Of a stretch of DNA of 64,000 bases, positions 53,671-63,932 are shown piece by piece. The translations under genes were made by a program, and so were the position numbers. The stretch comes from Ascochyta rabiei (taxonomy: Eukaryota; Ascomycota; Dothideomycetes; Pleosporales; Didymellaceae). Under the pieces are notes generated by a model. That model was not told the DNA's origin. It searched no databases and was given only the letters and a program-made list of their open reading frames with translations. Every line of letters begins with the position of its first letter. The first letter of the stretch is position 1. The stretch spans positions 2,232,001 through 2,296,000 of the forward strand of contig NC_082406.1 in assembly GCF_004011695.2 (NCBI RefSeq), read 5' to 3'.

Positions 53671-55360
53671 TCAGTAGTAATCCCTAGCGCTCTTCTGGAG
53701 CTCGATCAGTCTCCATCCTCTTGTCTCCGGGTTGTTGACGTCTTCGGGTATCCTGGTGACGCCGATGGCGTATGTGACCTGCTGGACCTTGTCGTCCATG
53801 CCCGAGGCAAGCTCGCCCGACTTTGCGTTCCTGTAGACGTGCACCTCCTGTGTGCGAGCGGTGAGGATGAAGACGGGGATCTCACCAGGCTCGAGCAGCT
53901 TGGCGTTCAGGACGTCGACACCGCGGATGTCGACGATCTTGCCGTCGGACTTGAGACCGGCGGTCTTGTACTGCTGCATGAGGGCGGCGTAGACCGAGTA
54001 TTGCGCCGCAGAGAGCCACTGCTTCAGGACGTCGATGTCGCCCTTGACGTAGGCGTCTAGGACTTCAGGCAGAATGTATTCGCGCATCTCGGTGAGGAAC
54101 GGCTCCATCTGGAAGTTGGGGTCCATCTCGCGGAACTTCTTGATGACCATGGCGGTCTCGTTCTCGGCGAAGAAGCCAGTGATGCGGTCGGTGATGCTGC
54201 GAGCGGTCGTGATGATGGCGTTGTCGGACTCGCCGTACGTCTGCTTCATGCTGAAGAAGCCCTGGGCGATCTTGGAGTTGTCCTTCCAGTCTCTCCAGAC
54301 CTCCTTGTACTTTGCATCCTTGTGGAGTGTGACGTTGGTGCCGGCCCTGCGGTCATGTTAGTACGGGTTTACAAGCGTTTGCCCATGTCACATACTCAAT
54401 GTCCTCCTCCATGGGTCCGATGGGTCTCCCGCCGGTTCGCCGGAGCTCGTTCAGCTCGCGCAACTCCCTTCGCTTCCTGCGCTCCTCCTTCTCGACCCAG
54501 CCTCCGTAGCGGGAGGAGCTGCCGTCGTCGATGGTCTCCTTGACGGCTTGGAAGGCCTTGGTCTGGCGCACTGGCCGCGTGGCGTAGTCGAGCCCGGTTC
54601 CCGTGACTCGGGCAGCAGCTCGGACGCCCTTGACGGGCATGGTGTCCCACGTCCATGCAGCACCGTGGCCAACGGCTGATGCTGTGGCCTTCAGCGCTGC
54701 TGCGGTCTTTGTCTTGGCCGCCTCTGACGCCTCTTTCGCCTTCTGAACGCGAGGATCCTGGGTGAAGTCATGGATGCCTCCGGACAGCTGCTTGGTGGAC
54801 TCGTTCCACTCCTTCGAGGCCTGGAACTCCTGCTGCAGAGTCTCGGTGAAGACCTGCCATGGGGTCTTGTCGCCGTGGGGCGGTGGCGGCGGCTTGTCCT
54901 GCTTCTCGCCCTTCTTCTTGCCCTCTTCGCCGTCTTGCTGCTCGCCGGCGTCCTCGTCGCCCTCCTTCTTCGCCTTGGCGTCTTCTTCCTCTTTGCTCTG
55001 CTCGTCGGCAGCCTTCTTGGGGCCGGCTTGGGACTCAGCGGCCTCGTCCTTTACGTCCTTTGCGTCCTTTGCGTCCTTCTGCTTCTGCGCCTGCGCCTGC
55101 TGGTAGCGGGCAGACTGCGAGGAGAAGTGGCGTGCATGTGCGGCGGCGGTGCGGAAGAGGACGTCTTGCGGCAGGAAGGTGCTTCGCAGGAACGTGAGGG
55201 GCGATGCATCAGCAGAGAGCGATGGCTGTGTCGCCAATGACCGCGGCGCCAATGGCGCGGTGGATAACCGCCGGTATGCGGCTGCGCGTCCGTATGTGCT
55301 CGCCGGCTGTATGCAGCCTCGCGCCCTGGCGGCGAGTGTGGCTGCTGTGTGGGGCGGCAT
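53671..55360 (-). CDS. TIM44: TIM44, mitochondrial import motor scaffold
   Basis: Tim44 links the TIM23 channel to mtHsp70 on the matrix side of the inner membrane. Exons 55360-54396 and 54346-53671 flank a 49-bp intron and give 546 aa. A basic, Arg-rich presequence (MPPHTAATLAARARGCIQPA) leads to a Lys/Glu-rich coiled linker (~residues 90-150), then the motor-binding part (WQVFTETLQQEFQASKEWNE), and the C-terminal Tim44 domain from about residue 330, with MKQTYGESDNAIITTARSIT, EMDPNFQMEPFLTEMREYIL, and PEVLDAYVKGDIDVLKQWL. It ends at GWRLIELQKSARDYY, as in other orthologues. It is divergent from the uS11m gene with only 264 bp between start codons. Confidence 0.95.
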
Positions 55361-55624
55361 CCTGGGTGGCAGGTGCGTGTGAGATGGAATGACAGAAGCC
55401 GAAATGGATCCTGCCCGGGTGAAGTCAGGTCAGAGAGTGGGCGGCGGAGAAGGGGGAGAGGGAAGGTGCGGAGTGTCATGCGGCAAGATATTTCGGAAAG
55501 CTTTGGCCAACGTCCGTCTGCGCATCGAAGCCGGCAGAAGAAGTTTGGCGCAGGAACATGGTCAGCTGCCATTGCCATTGCCATTGCCATTGCCGCCCCC
55601 ACCCCTACGAGCAGCACACCCACC
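55361..55624. promoter_or_regulatory. bidirectional promoter of TIM44 and uS11m genes
   Basis: 264 bp between two divergent nuclear genes for mitochondrial proteins. It includes four GCCATT tandem units (55568-55591) just before the uS11m ATG. Confidence 0.6.
55568..55591 (+). repeat. GCCATT tandem repeat, four copies
   Basis: Exact hexamer array about 35 bp upstream of the uS11m start codon, probably in its 5' leader. Each unit contains CAT on the plus strand and ATGG on the minus strand. Confidence 0.85.
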
Positions 55625-56263
55625 ATGGCCGCCCCTACCAGCACCGGCCTGCGCGCCCTCCGCTCCTTGACGTCGGCGGCCTGCGCATCGTGTCGGCGGC
55701 CCTTGTCCCACACCGCGCGCACGCTCGCCTTTGGCCGCGATGGCGACAAGCCGTCGCAGACGCTCGACTCGCTCCTGGGCAACGTCGAGGGCAACTTCAA
55801 GCGCGCCGACCCCAACTACTTCTCCAACATGATCCCCGGCCAGGACGAGGGAAGCATGAGGAACTCGATCATCCAGGACTGGGACGAGGACGAGCGGCAC
55901 AAGCTCAACATCTACGCAACCAAGCACAACACGCACATCACACTCGCCAAGCCGAACCGCGACTCGCTCATCTCCGTCTCCTGCGGCAACATTGGCTTCA
56001 GGAAGGCCGGACGGGGGACGTACGACGCCGGCTACCAGCTGGCCGCCTTCGTCATGAGCAGAATCAAGGACAAGGGCCTGCTGCCCCAGATTCAAAAGCT
56101 GGAGCTCATCTACCGCGGCTTCGGCCCAGGGAGAGAGGCCGTGACCAAGGCCATTCTGGGCGCCGAAGGGAAGCAGATCAGGCCGTTGATCGTCAAGCTG
56201 TCCGACTCGACGCGACTGAAGTTTGGAGGTGTGAGGAGCAAGAAGCCCAGGCGACTGGGTTAG
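55625..56263 (+). CDS. MRPS18: mitochondrial small-subunit ribosomal protein uS11m
   Basis: uS11m lines the platform of the mitochondrial 30S-like subunit. Single exon, 212 aa. The start MAAPTSTGLRALRSLTSAAC, in good context (ACCATGGCC), is a mitochondrial presequence. The S11 core follows: HKLNIYATKHNTHITLAKPN, LISVSCGNIGFRKAGRGTYD, GYQLAAFVMSRIKDKGLLPQ, IYRGFGPGREAVTKAIL, and the C-terminal GGVRSKKPRRLG. In yeast nomenclature this protein is Mrps18. The larger open frame extends upstream into the promoter, but homology begins here. Confidence 0.94.
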   Translation: MAAPTSTGLRALRSLTSAACASCRRPLSHTARTLAFGRDGDKPSQTLDSLLGNVEGNFKRADPNYFSNMIPGQDEGSMRNSIIQDWDEDERHKLNIYATKHNTHITLAKPNRDSLISVSCGNIGFRKAGRGTYDAGYQLAAFVMSRIKDKGLLPQIQKLELIYRGFGPGREAVTKAILGAEGKQIRPLIVKLSDSTRLKFGGVRSKKPRRLG

Positions 56264-56342
56264 GGTGGAGCATGTGCAAGGCAAAGCAGGGCTTGCACGC
56301 GGAGGGCTTGCAAAAGAGTCGGGTCCAGCCGATGTGGTTAGC

Positions 56343-56351
56343 TGTACATTA
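56343..56351 (+). promoter_or_regulatory. candidate Puf-protein binding element in uS11m 3' UTR
   Basis: TGTACATTA, 80 nt after the stop codon, fits UGUAnAnUA, the consensus of Puf4/5-type RNA-binding proteins. Such elements are reported to mark mRNAs for mitochondrial proteins in filamentous ascomycetes. A nine-base match is weak on its own. Confidence 0.35.
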
Positions 56352-56400
56352 TGGCATCATCAGGCGCATGGGAGACCACTGTATATCAGCGCAATGTACG

Positions 56401-56430
56401 AGCATGTACGTGCATGTACGTGCATGTACG
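56401..56430. repeat. 10-bp tandem repeat (TGCATGTACG), three copies
   Basis: Three near-exact copies between the convergent uS11m and DeSI-like genes; the unit contains the palindromes TGCA and GTAC. Confidence 0.85.
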
Positions 56431-56441
56431 TATAGGACGAG

Positions 56442-57303
56442 TCATATCAAATTCTTTGCAAGGGGCGCTCTTTCCGCTGCCGGTATCTCATGGCCACTGC
56501 TATCGGTTTTCTTGACGTGGACCAGCCGGGCGCCATGGTCTGCGGGCGTATGCCGATGATCCCCTCTTGCGCCTCCTTGCTCACCTCGACTACTGCTGCC
56601 AGGAATTCGCGCTTCCTGTCGGTCCGTCTCCTCTGAAGCACTGCGATACCGTGCTTGGTGCTCGCCGTGCCGCAGCATAGACGTTCTTTCGTCAAAGTCC
56701 TCGTCAAGGAGCTCTCCATCCGCAGTATCATAATCCGGTGGCGCAATCCATTCCCGTGGCACAACGCATGGGAGAGCTACGCCTATGCTGGCGGCGCGGT
56801 TGATCCACCCTGGCGCCGGTCGCCCAGTGAGCTTCTCGCAGAGGTAAGACGTGAAGTGGTTGCAGTTTTTGGTGAGCAGGTTGTACGAGGTTCCTTGGAA
56901 TTCTTCAGAGGCCTGGCTGCGTAAGCGATCGTTTGGTGTTCAAGCAATGCGACCCACGTACTTGATGTATGATTGCATCCAGTTCCTCTGCTGGGCGGAA
57001 TGAGAAGCCGTGGAGTATGGACTGCTTGAAGGTTCCACCAGGAGGCTCTTGCGCCGGCTTGGTCCAGTACACGCCGGTCAAACCTCGCCGGTCATGCCCG
57101 CCATATGCGTATTCTCTATCGCCGATGACGACGCCTGAATGCAGGAGAGAGCTGCCTATAGCCCACAGCACGGTGGAGACCTTGCCTGGCGGGAGCAGAT
57201 CGTAGACGTTGATGACCACCTCCGTCCTCTGCAGGGACAGTGTGCTGCGGTGCTTCTGGCCCGAGCTCTTGCGCGCTGGCTTGGGCCGACTGGACGAGGA
57301 CAT
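56442..57303 (-). CDS. DeSI-type PPPDE peptidase
   Basis: PPPDE proteases include the deSUMOylating isopeptidases DESI1/2. Exons 57303-56962 and 56912-56442, with a 49-bp intron, give 270 aa. The domain spans residues ~27-165: EVVINVYDLLPPGKVSTVLW, LLHSGVVIGDREYAYGGHDR (catalytic His in LLHSG), GVYWTKPAQEPPGG, then after the intron FQGTSYNLLTKNCNHFTSYL (catalytic Cys in KNCNH) and PGWINRAASIGVAL. Both catalytic residues are intact. A ~100-residue polar tail follows, ending near AERAPLAKNLI, which could be a localisation or regulatory region. The substrate could be SUMO, ubiquitin or a palmitoyl group, as different members do different things. Confidence 0.92.
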
Positions 57304-57998
57304 GTTGCGTGGGTGTAGATGGGATGGGGTGTAGCTGGGGCATGTGACTGTGACTGGGGTGTTGGGTGGAACGCCGAGACGACTACAGGCGCAGGTCGGT
57401 CTGGCGTGCGAGGTAGCACTATGGTGGGGAAGAACAGGTTACGGTAGGGAAGACGGGGCCAGCCCGTTGGCGCAGGCAAGCAGGCAAGCAATCGATGTGG
57501 AGAGGTGGAGGGTGGACTCGGTGGAGGGTCACAGACTCACAAGCATGCGGGCCATCGCCAGCCCACTCCCGTCCGCACCGCGCCTCGAACGCGCCTGCTC
57601 CACTCCACGCTCGACCCGTGCGTGCCTGCCGTTCTGGGCGCAAGACCAAACACCGCTTGGCAGGCGCACGCACTCGACACCGTAGCCGAATTCCAATGGT
57701 CCGTGCCGCCACGGCCTATTAAACGCCCTCGTGAATTTTCGTTCGGACCAGCCACCCACAAGCACAGGAAGCAGGAGAGGAGGCTGCAGAGCTCTCTCTG
57801 CCCCTCATTACATACACCATTCCCCCCACCACTTCTTTCGCCTTTCTTTTCTCTTCTTTGATACCCACTGTTCGCCGGCCGGCCGCAAGTACTGCCCGCC
57901 CATTTTCCTCTCCCATCCTCTCTGCTCCCGCACCACACCAATTTTTCATCCTCTCTGCCTGCACTCGCACCTACGCGAGCGCACCCAAGAAGAAGAAA
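57304..57998. other. divergent promoter region
   Basis: 695 bp between the DeSI-like and OLA1 start codons. The last ~150 bp are pyrimidine-rich, as in strong fungal promoters. Confidence 0.55.
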
Positions 57999-59433
57999 AT
58001 GCCCCCCAAGAAGGCCGTCAAGGAGGAGAAGCTCCTGCTCGGCAGGCCTGGCAACAGTCTGAAGAGCGGTATCGTGAGTGAGAGCCCTGTCTCGCTGTCA
58101 ACGTCATCTCACATGTTAACAGTCAACGCCAGGTCGGCCTTGCCAACGTTGGTAAATCCACGCTCTTCCAGGCCATTACCAGGTGCTCGCTCGGCAACCC
58201 CGCCAACTTCCCCTATGCCACCATCGACCCTGAGGAGGCGCGCGTCATCGTCCCCGATGACCGCTTCGATGACCTCTGCAAGATGTACAACCCCAAGTCG
58301 AGGGTTCCCGCCGACCTGACCGTCTACGACATCGCCGGTCTGACGCGCGGTGCCTCGACCGGTGCTGGTCTGGGCAACGCCTTCTTGTCGCACATTCGCG
58401 CCGTCGATGCCATCTTCCAGGTCGTGCGATGCTTCGACGATGCTGAGATTATCCACGTCGAGGGCGACGTTGACCCCATCCGTGACTTGGACATCATCAG
58501 CGAGGAGCTTCGTCTCAAGGACATTGAGTTCGTCGAGAAGGCTCTTGAGAAGCTCGTCAAGGAGACAAGACGTGGTGGTCAGTCTCTGGAGATGAAGAAG
58601 CTCAAGGAGGAGCAGGCTACCGTGGAGAAGATTCTCGCCATGCTGAAGGACGGCAAGGACGTCCGCAAGGGCGACTGGGGCCCAAAGGAGGTACGTGAAC
58701 GTCTTTCCAACACCTTGCCCTCCCCGTCACAAGATGACAAAGAGCGATTGCTCTATAATCCCAGCTCTTTGATGTTCCCGTAACGCCGGAACGTTCTGAA
58801 AAGAAGTCCTTATCTGATCGACATACACCCCACTATCTATACCTGGAAAGCATCCTGCTGGACTGTCGCTGACCATGCCACCAGGTCGAGGTCATCAACC
58901 CTCTCTTCCTTCTCTCGGCCAAGCCTGTCGTCTACCTCGTCAACTTGAGCGAGAAGGACTACATCCGCCAGAAGAACAAGCACCTGCCCAAGATTGCCGA
59001 GTGGGTCAAGACCAACGCCACTGGCGACCCAGTCATCCCCATCTCTGTGCAGTTCGAGGAGCGTCTGGCTGCCATGTCTGACGCCGAGGCCGCTGAGGAG
59101 TGCAAGACCCTTGGCACCAAGTCTGCGCTTCCCAAGGTCATCCTTACCATGCGCAAGGCCCTCAACCTTGGCAGCTTCTTCACAACCGGTGCCGATGAGG
59201 TCAGGCAATGGACATTGCGCAACGGCACCAAGGCACCCAAGGCAGCCGGTGTCATTCACGGCGATTTCGAGAAGACCTTCATCCAGGCTATCGTCTACAA
59301 CTACAGCGTCCTCAAGGAGGAGGGTGACGAAGCCAGTGTCAAGGCCAAGGGCAAGATCATGACCAAGGGCAAGGACTACGTCGTCGAGGACGGTGACATT
59401 GTGCTCTTCAAGGCTGGCGCTGCCAAGTCGTAG
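57999..59433 (+). CDS. OLA1: OLA1, Obg-like ATPase (YchF family)
   Basis: Ola1/YchF is a cytosolic P-loop ATPase that binds ribosomes and modulates translation and stress responses. Exons 57999-58073, 58133-58690 and 58885-59433 give 393 aa, the usual size. The P-loop GLANVGKST starts right after intron 1; the switch-region motif reads VYDIAGLTRGASTGAGLGN. The G4 motif is NLSEKD instead of NKxD, the family hallmark that makes it prefer ATP over GTP. A coiled-coil domain (residues ~140-185) and a C-terminal TGS domain (DEVRQWTLRNGTKAPKAAGV, HGDFEKTFIQAIVYNY) complete it. The short, basic first exon and Lys-rich MPPKKAVKEEK start are typical. Intron 2 is 194 bp. Confidence 0.96.
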
Positions 59434-59507
59434 AGACGTGTCGACAATACCCCTAGTTATGCGCAACACGAAAAACGGAGCCTCTGCGAACCCATGAATG
59501 AAGAAAT

Positions 59508-59541
59508 GTCTACACGTACATGAGTGCCTACACGTACATGC
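59508..59541. repeat. CTACACGTACATG direct repeat in the OLA1/MED16 3' gap
   Basis: Two copies of CTACACGTACATG separated by a few bases between the convergent OLA1 and MED16 genes. Confidence 0.7.
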
Positions 59542-59588
59542 TTTCTCGTGCCACGTGAATTGCAATATCTGGTGAACAGGGTGCGACC

Positions 59589-62500
59589 TCAGCGCGCCCT
59601 TTTCTTCTCCGGAGCCAACATCCAGCTGTTGCCACAAACACAGTGCTTCGCGATACTCATCAACCAATTCGCGTGGTGCGGCGTGTAGCCCACCTGGTGG
59701 ATCGTGACATCCTCCATGTAGCTGCCACAGCGCACACACCTTCTGAGCTGCTTCTTCCGCCTCCCCTCGGCATCGACGCCGCCATCCCCCCTCGCGCTCT
59801 GCAGGCTGTCACTTCTGCTCCTGCCCGTCTGCGTACTGCTGGTGACGGGATGTTCCTGGGTGCCGACGCCACGAATGATCATCTTCTGACACACGTCGAC
59901 GACATGGGTAGCATGCCACTCGTGGGCCCTCTTGCTTTCCTGCAGCCCGAGCCAGGTGGTGTCGAAGAACATGAGGCGTCCCGCGTCCAGTCGGTCCGCC
60001 AGACAGCCGCCCGCGATGTCGCTGTTCCACAGCTGCTCGGTGACGAGGCGGCGCGCAAGCGGGAGGTAGACCGGGTGCAGGTTTCCCAGCAGCAAGTCGC
60101 GCTCCAGCGCGTTGCGGGCGGCGTCGCCCAGGCCGTGGGATTTGAATGCGCCGCGCGACTGCTCGTGTGTGTCGGCGACGAGCCGCTCGAACCAGCGCCA
60201 GTCGAAGGGCAGCTCGGACACGGCGGCCTGCAGCGGGGCGTAGAGTTTGCGCACCTCTGGGGACGGCGTGGGCGCGTTGGGGTTGGTGAAGTTGTCGGCG
60301 CTGCGCTTCACCCAGTGGAGAGGCTGGGGCCAGAGTTTCATCATGGCGCGCGGGAAAGCGGAGAGGAGGAGGAGGACGGCCGGTTTGTTGGTCTGGGCGA
60401 AGACTTGCTCCAGTTTGGACGCTGTGAGGTCGCATGGGCCGAGGGCCTCGACGGCGCGGCCGAGAGAGAAGAGCTCGTCGACCATGTACGCCATGAAGTG
60501 CATGATCCATCTGCAGATGCCGATGAACTGCGGTACGACTTCCGGGCGCAACACGGCTTTCTCGAGCGGCCCGTGCATGCGCGTTATGCTGGTCAGGATC
60601 TGGGTCACGTATTTGATGTTGAGGATGATCCAGGCCATCTTGCTGCTGAGGGAGCGGTCGACGGGCGACTTGAGGCCGAGGAGGTGCATCGCGGACAGCG
60701 TCTTCACGAAGAAAGGCGAACGGCCAAGCAGCATGAGGTAGTTGCCGTTCATGTCGTCGATGCCGCAGTCGATGTTCACCTGCAGGCCTTCGAAGAGGAG
60801 GTTCGTGAAGTCGCGTTTGCGCTTATCGGACAGCGGACCCATGATGCTGAATATGTCGTCGCTGGAGAAGTACTGGTTGGCCGAGGACGCGGATTGGAGA
60901 ATGAGGGCAGCGAGGGCGGCAGAGTTGCGGGGGTCTTCGTCGTCGATGGAGAGAGTGCCGCGTTGGTACTCTAGGGAGCGAAGCTTGATACTTCCGTCTT
61001 GTTGCATGCATACCGACATGCAATAATTCGGTGACAGGGCCAGGTGTAGAGATGGTTCTCCGTGTGGGAAGGCAAAGCCGGCTTGGAACAGAGACGTTAC
61101 GGTATCTGTGTTGCCGTCATTCACGAGCATCTCCATCGTCGACCGCCTTCTAAACTCGATTGTGCCATCGCTGTAGCAGAAGGCCAGGAGCATGTTGTAC
61201 CAGACTGGGATGCAAGCCACAACAACGGCATGCATGGGAAAGTCTGTGGCGCGCTTAAGTTGGAAGACAGTACGTGCTGTGACAGAGCCAATCGTCTTCT
61301 TCTTCGAGGTGACCTGGTCGAGGCTCGGATGTAGCTGGTTTTGCTGCAACTGATGCACCTCCCATTTGACTAGTACGCTGTGTGGGGTTTCCTGTGCCTG
61401 GAGATGATCCATCGAAATCAGGTTCGGCGGTCTACAGTAGACGGCCTGGATCGTAGGCAACGAGCCATCGCCCAGATCGGGTGTGACTGGCAGGAAGTTG
61501 AGCTGTGTGAGTTGCGCTGGAGCAGTACCTCTCGGCTCGGTGTCGCTCTCGAGCTCACTCGCAATCGTGTTCGCAGGGCCGCAGTTCTCTTCGATTGCAA
61601 CCAGTGATACCTGGAGACCAGGTTTGTCAAAGTGTCCCGCGTTCTGGCTGTGCTTTTCTTGTGGCACCTGCCAGGTAGTCTCTATTTGATACAAGTACAA
61701 CCGCTGCTTGGCGTCGTATGCTGCCATCAACAAGCTTTCATCTGAACAGCGTTAATGGTGAAAAGCGAGACGTGATGGATGTGGGTACCATTGTTGGATG
61801 CGAAAGCGGCGTGTGTGAAAGGCTCCTGTGTGGAGATCATGGGACCCAGCTGGATGGATGTCTCCTGCCAGGCGTTGTCGTTTTGTTGGAATCGCAAATT
61901 CAGCTCGCCATGCCTCTTCAAGTAGATCAGAGAAGCCTTGCTAGGGATGGGGTGGTGCGCGTCGTGGAACACATGTGAGCGGATGTTCCACTTCCACATT
62001 TCCCCTTCTCTTTCGGCCGACCACACAATCTGATTCTGAATTCAAGTCAGGGGGAAGCAGAAGCAGAAGCAAGATGAAAGGTAGTCGTACCTTCTGCTCA
62101 TACGGGTATATCGCTAGCCAATGTAAGCCCACGACGCCATCTGCTTCGGTCTCGGGATGTGCTAGCTCGGCCTTGGTGTACTGCATCCTATCCAGCGCCA
62201 TGGCGCACGAGAAGTTCAGTAGGCGACCTGCAGCATCGACGACTGCAATATCATTTCCGAGGTGACTCCAGGACAAATGAACAAACGGATAGGGTTCGCG
62301 GCCGTGCGGAACCTCTAGGGCGACGTCTTTTCCAAGGTCCCATTTTCCGGTCTCGATGTCTCGAGAGAAGACTGCGAGGTGAACTGCAGCACCATCTGGG
62401 GTGATGTAGGCCACGCATCCATTCTTAGACCATGCAACCTTCCTGCAGATGGTTAGGATGGTGTGCAGTGAATGTGTGTACTCTCCACTCACTGACAACA

Positions 62501-62632
62501 ACCATTTGTGCCGAGCTCATCGACCCTCCTGGCGAGTCCCTTCACAGGCGGTACTGCGGTGATGTTCTGGAGATTGACATGTTCCGAGTCGCCGAAAAGG
62601 TCGTCCACGTCCATGCTGTAGTTGGGGTCCAT
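59589..62632 (-). CDS. MED16: Mediator complex subunit 16
   Basis: Med16 (Sin4) belongs to the tail module of Mediator and transmits activator signals to RNA polymerase II. Exons 62632-62493, 62442-62091, 62035-61789 and 61741-59589, with introns of 50, 55 and 47 bp, give 963 aa. The start MDPNYSMDVDDLFGDSEHVN is typical. The N-terminal half is WD-like (KVAWSKNGCVAYITPDG, FVHLSWSHLGNDIAVVDAAG, and VVGLHWLAIYPYEQKNQIVW joined over intron 2). The C-terminal half is helical (FSLGRAVEALGPCDLTASKL, KPAVLLLLSAFPRAMMKLW). The last ~50 residues hold two Cys pairs, CVRCG and CVCG, that probably bind zinc. Intron phases all agree. Confidence 0.93.
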
Positions 62633-63242
62633 CTCCACAGAGATGCGCACCAACCTAGCGGGTGGCTGCGGTGGACCGAGGCGGAGGGGACAGCAACCAA
62701 TGTTCGCTTCAATGCAAGAGCACGAGATGAAAGATTGAAGAGGAAGCAAGACGACCGGGTATCATGCAAGAAACATAGGAAATGAGTCCAGGCTGCGATT
62801 GGGTAAAGGCCGAGTGCTGGAGATGGCGTTAGACTCGAGCAGGGTAGGTCTGCGCTAGGGCCGGTAAGCGAAACGCTACGGTGGGCCGCAGCCTCGTCGG
62901 CTTGTTGCATCATGAAGCTCTCGCGAACTGCACACGCCGGGTCCCATGCCTCAGAACATGGCATCTCTCCACAACTTGCGGCTGAAGATTCATAGGAAAC
63001 AATGCACCCGAGACGGTTTGTCTGCGACCATCCCGGGTATCCATTTCCCACCAGTGTACGTGGCCCCAGCTGGAACCAAAGTGCGCCGGAACCAGTGTGC
63101 GCGGTGAGCTGGGGCCAGGGATGGATGACAATGTCAGCGTCTCAGTGGTTCTTCATTCGATGCGCAGCCAGCAGAGGCGTTGGTTGAGAGATGAGACGTG
63201 GTGACCAAGTGTTTGTGGATGCCTCGGATCCAGCATGCGCCT

Positions 63243-63304
63243 CTGCAAGCTGCGAGCTGCGAGCTGCAAGTTGCGAGCTGCAAGTTGCGAGCTGCAAGCT
63301 GCAA
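63243..63304. repeat. 7-bp tandem repeat (GCTGCAA/GCTGCGA/GTTGCGA)
   Basis: About nine consecutive heptamers of the form G[CT]TGC[AG]A in the MED16 upstream region. Mutual sequence decay suggests an old array. Confidence 0.85.
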
Positions 63305-63660
63305 TCGGCCGGCTCACTAGCGCACCCGTCTTGATCGGTTTGTTTTGGTTCTTGGATCGTGCTCAAGTGCTGTTGGACGTCTTGGCAGGTTCACAGTCTC
63401 GGGCGTTCCTGTTCTCGTGCAGAGCACGACGCCCTCCAACCTCCCCATTTCCTCGCCAACCCCACGCTCTCCCGCGACAGCGCGTCTGCGCGCACCGCTC
63501 TTGTCATCTTCGCCCTACCCGCGTCCATGACCATGATCTAGCCTGGCTCCGCGAATTTGCAGTCCTGCACGACCGGCGCCTCCCCCACACCCAGCGGTGA
63601 CGGCAGCGATCCACCAGCCTGGCAGCGCTTCCACGCCCGCCCGCCGGACCACGAGCCCAC

Positions 63661-63697
63661 GCCCTCTGCCACGCCCTCTGCCACGCCCTCTGCCACG
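63661..63697 (+). repeat. 12-bp tandem repeat (GCCCTCTGCCAC, three copies)
   Basis: Three exact copies of GCCCTCTGCCAC, outside any supported coding region. Confidence 0.85.
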
Positions 63698-63932
63698 CAT
63701 CAGCCGGTAGCAGAGCTGTCGTCGCTGCTCTTTCTCTTGGATGCGCACCTCGGCCTCGCTCGTTGCTGCCTGCGTCGTCTAGATCGGCACCTCTAGCCGC
63801 GGCATCCCTGAGCGGAGGCGTTCCACGTTGTTGGTCGCGGCTTCCCTCTGCACGACCCCGGCCGCCGCTACCCAACGCGTCCACCACGTCCGCGCCTGCC
63901 ACAAACCCAACGCTCCTCGCTCCTCGTGCACC

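Larger units (their letters stand above)
62633..63932. other. intergenic with purine/pyrimidine-biased tandem repeats
   Basis: Promoter region of MED16 and, to the right, of the partial gene at the window edge. It has two tandem repeats listed separately and a C/T-rich tract from about 63400. No supported gene. Confidence 0.5.

Noticed and set aside
55562..56284. 240-codon minus-strand frame
   Set aside because: Antisense to the uS11m gene, Val/Leu/Gly-rich mirror sequence.
59643..60974. 443-codon plus-strand frame
   Set aside because: Antisense shadow of MED16, low-complexity Val/Glu/Arg composition without motifs.
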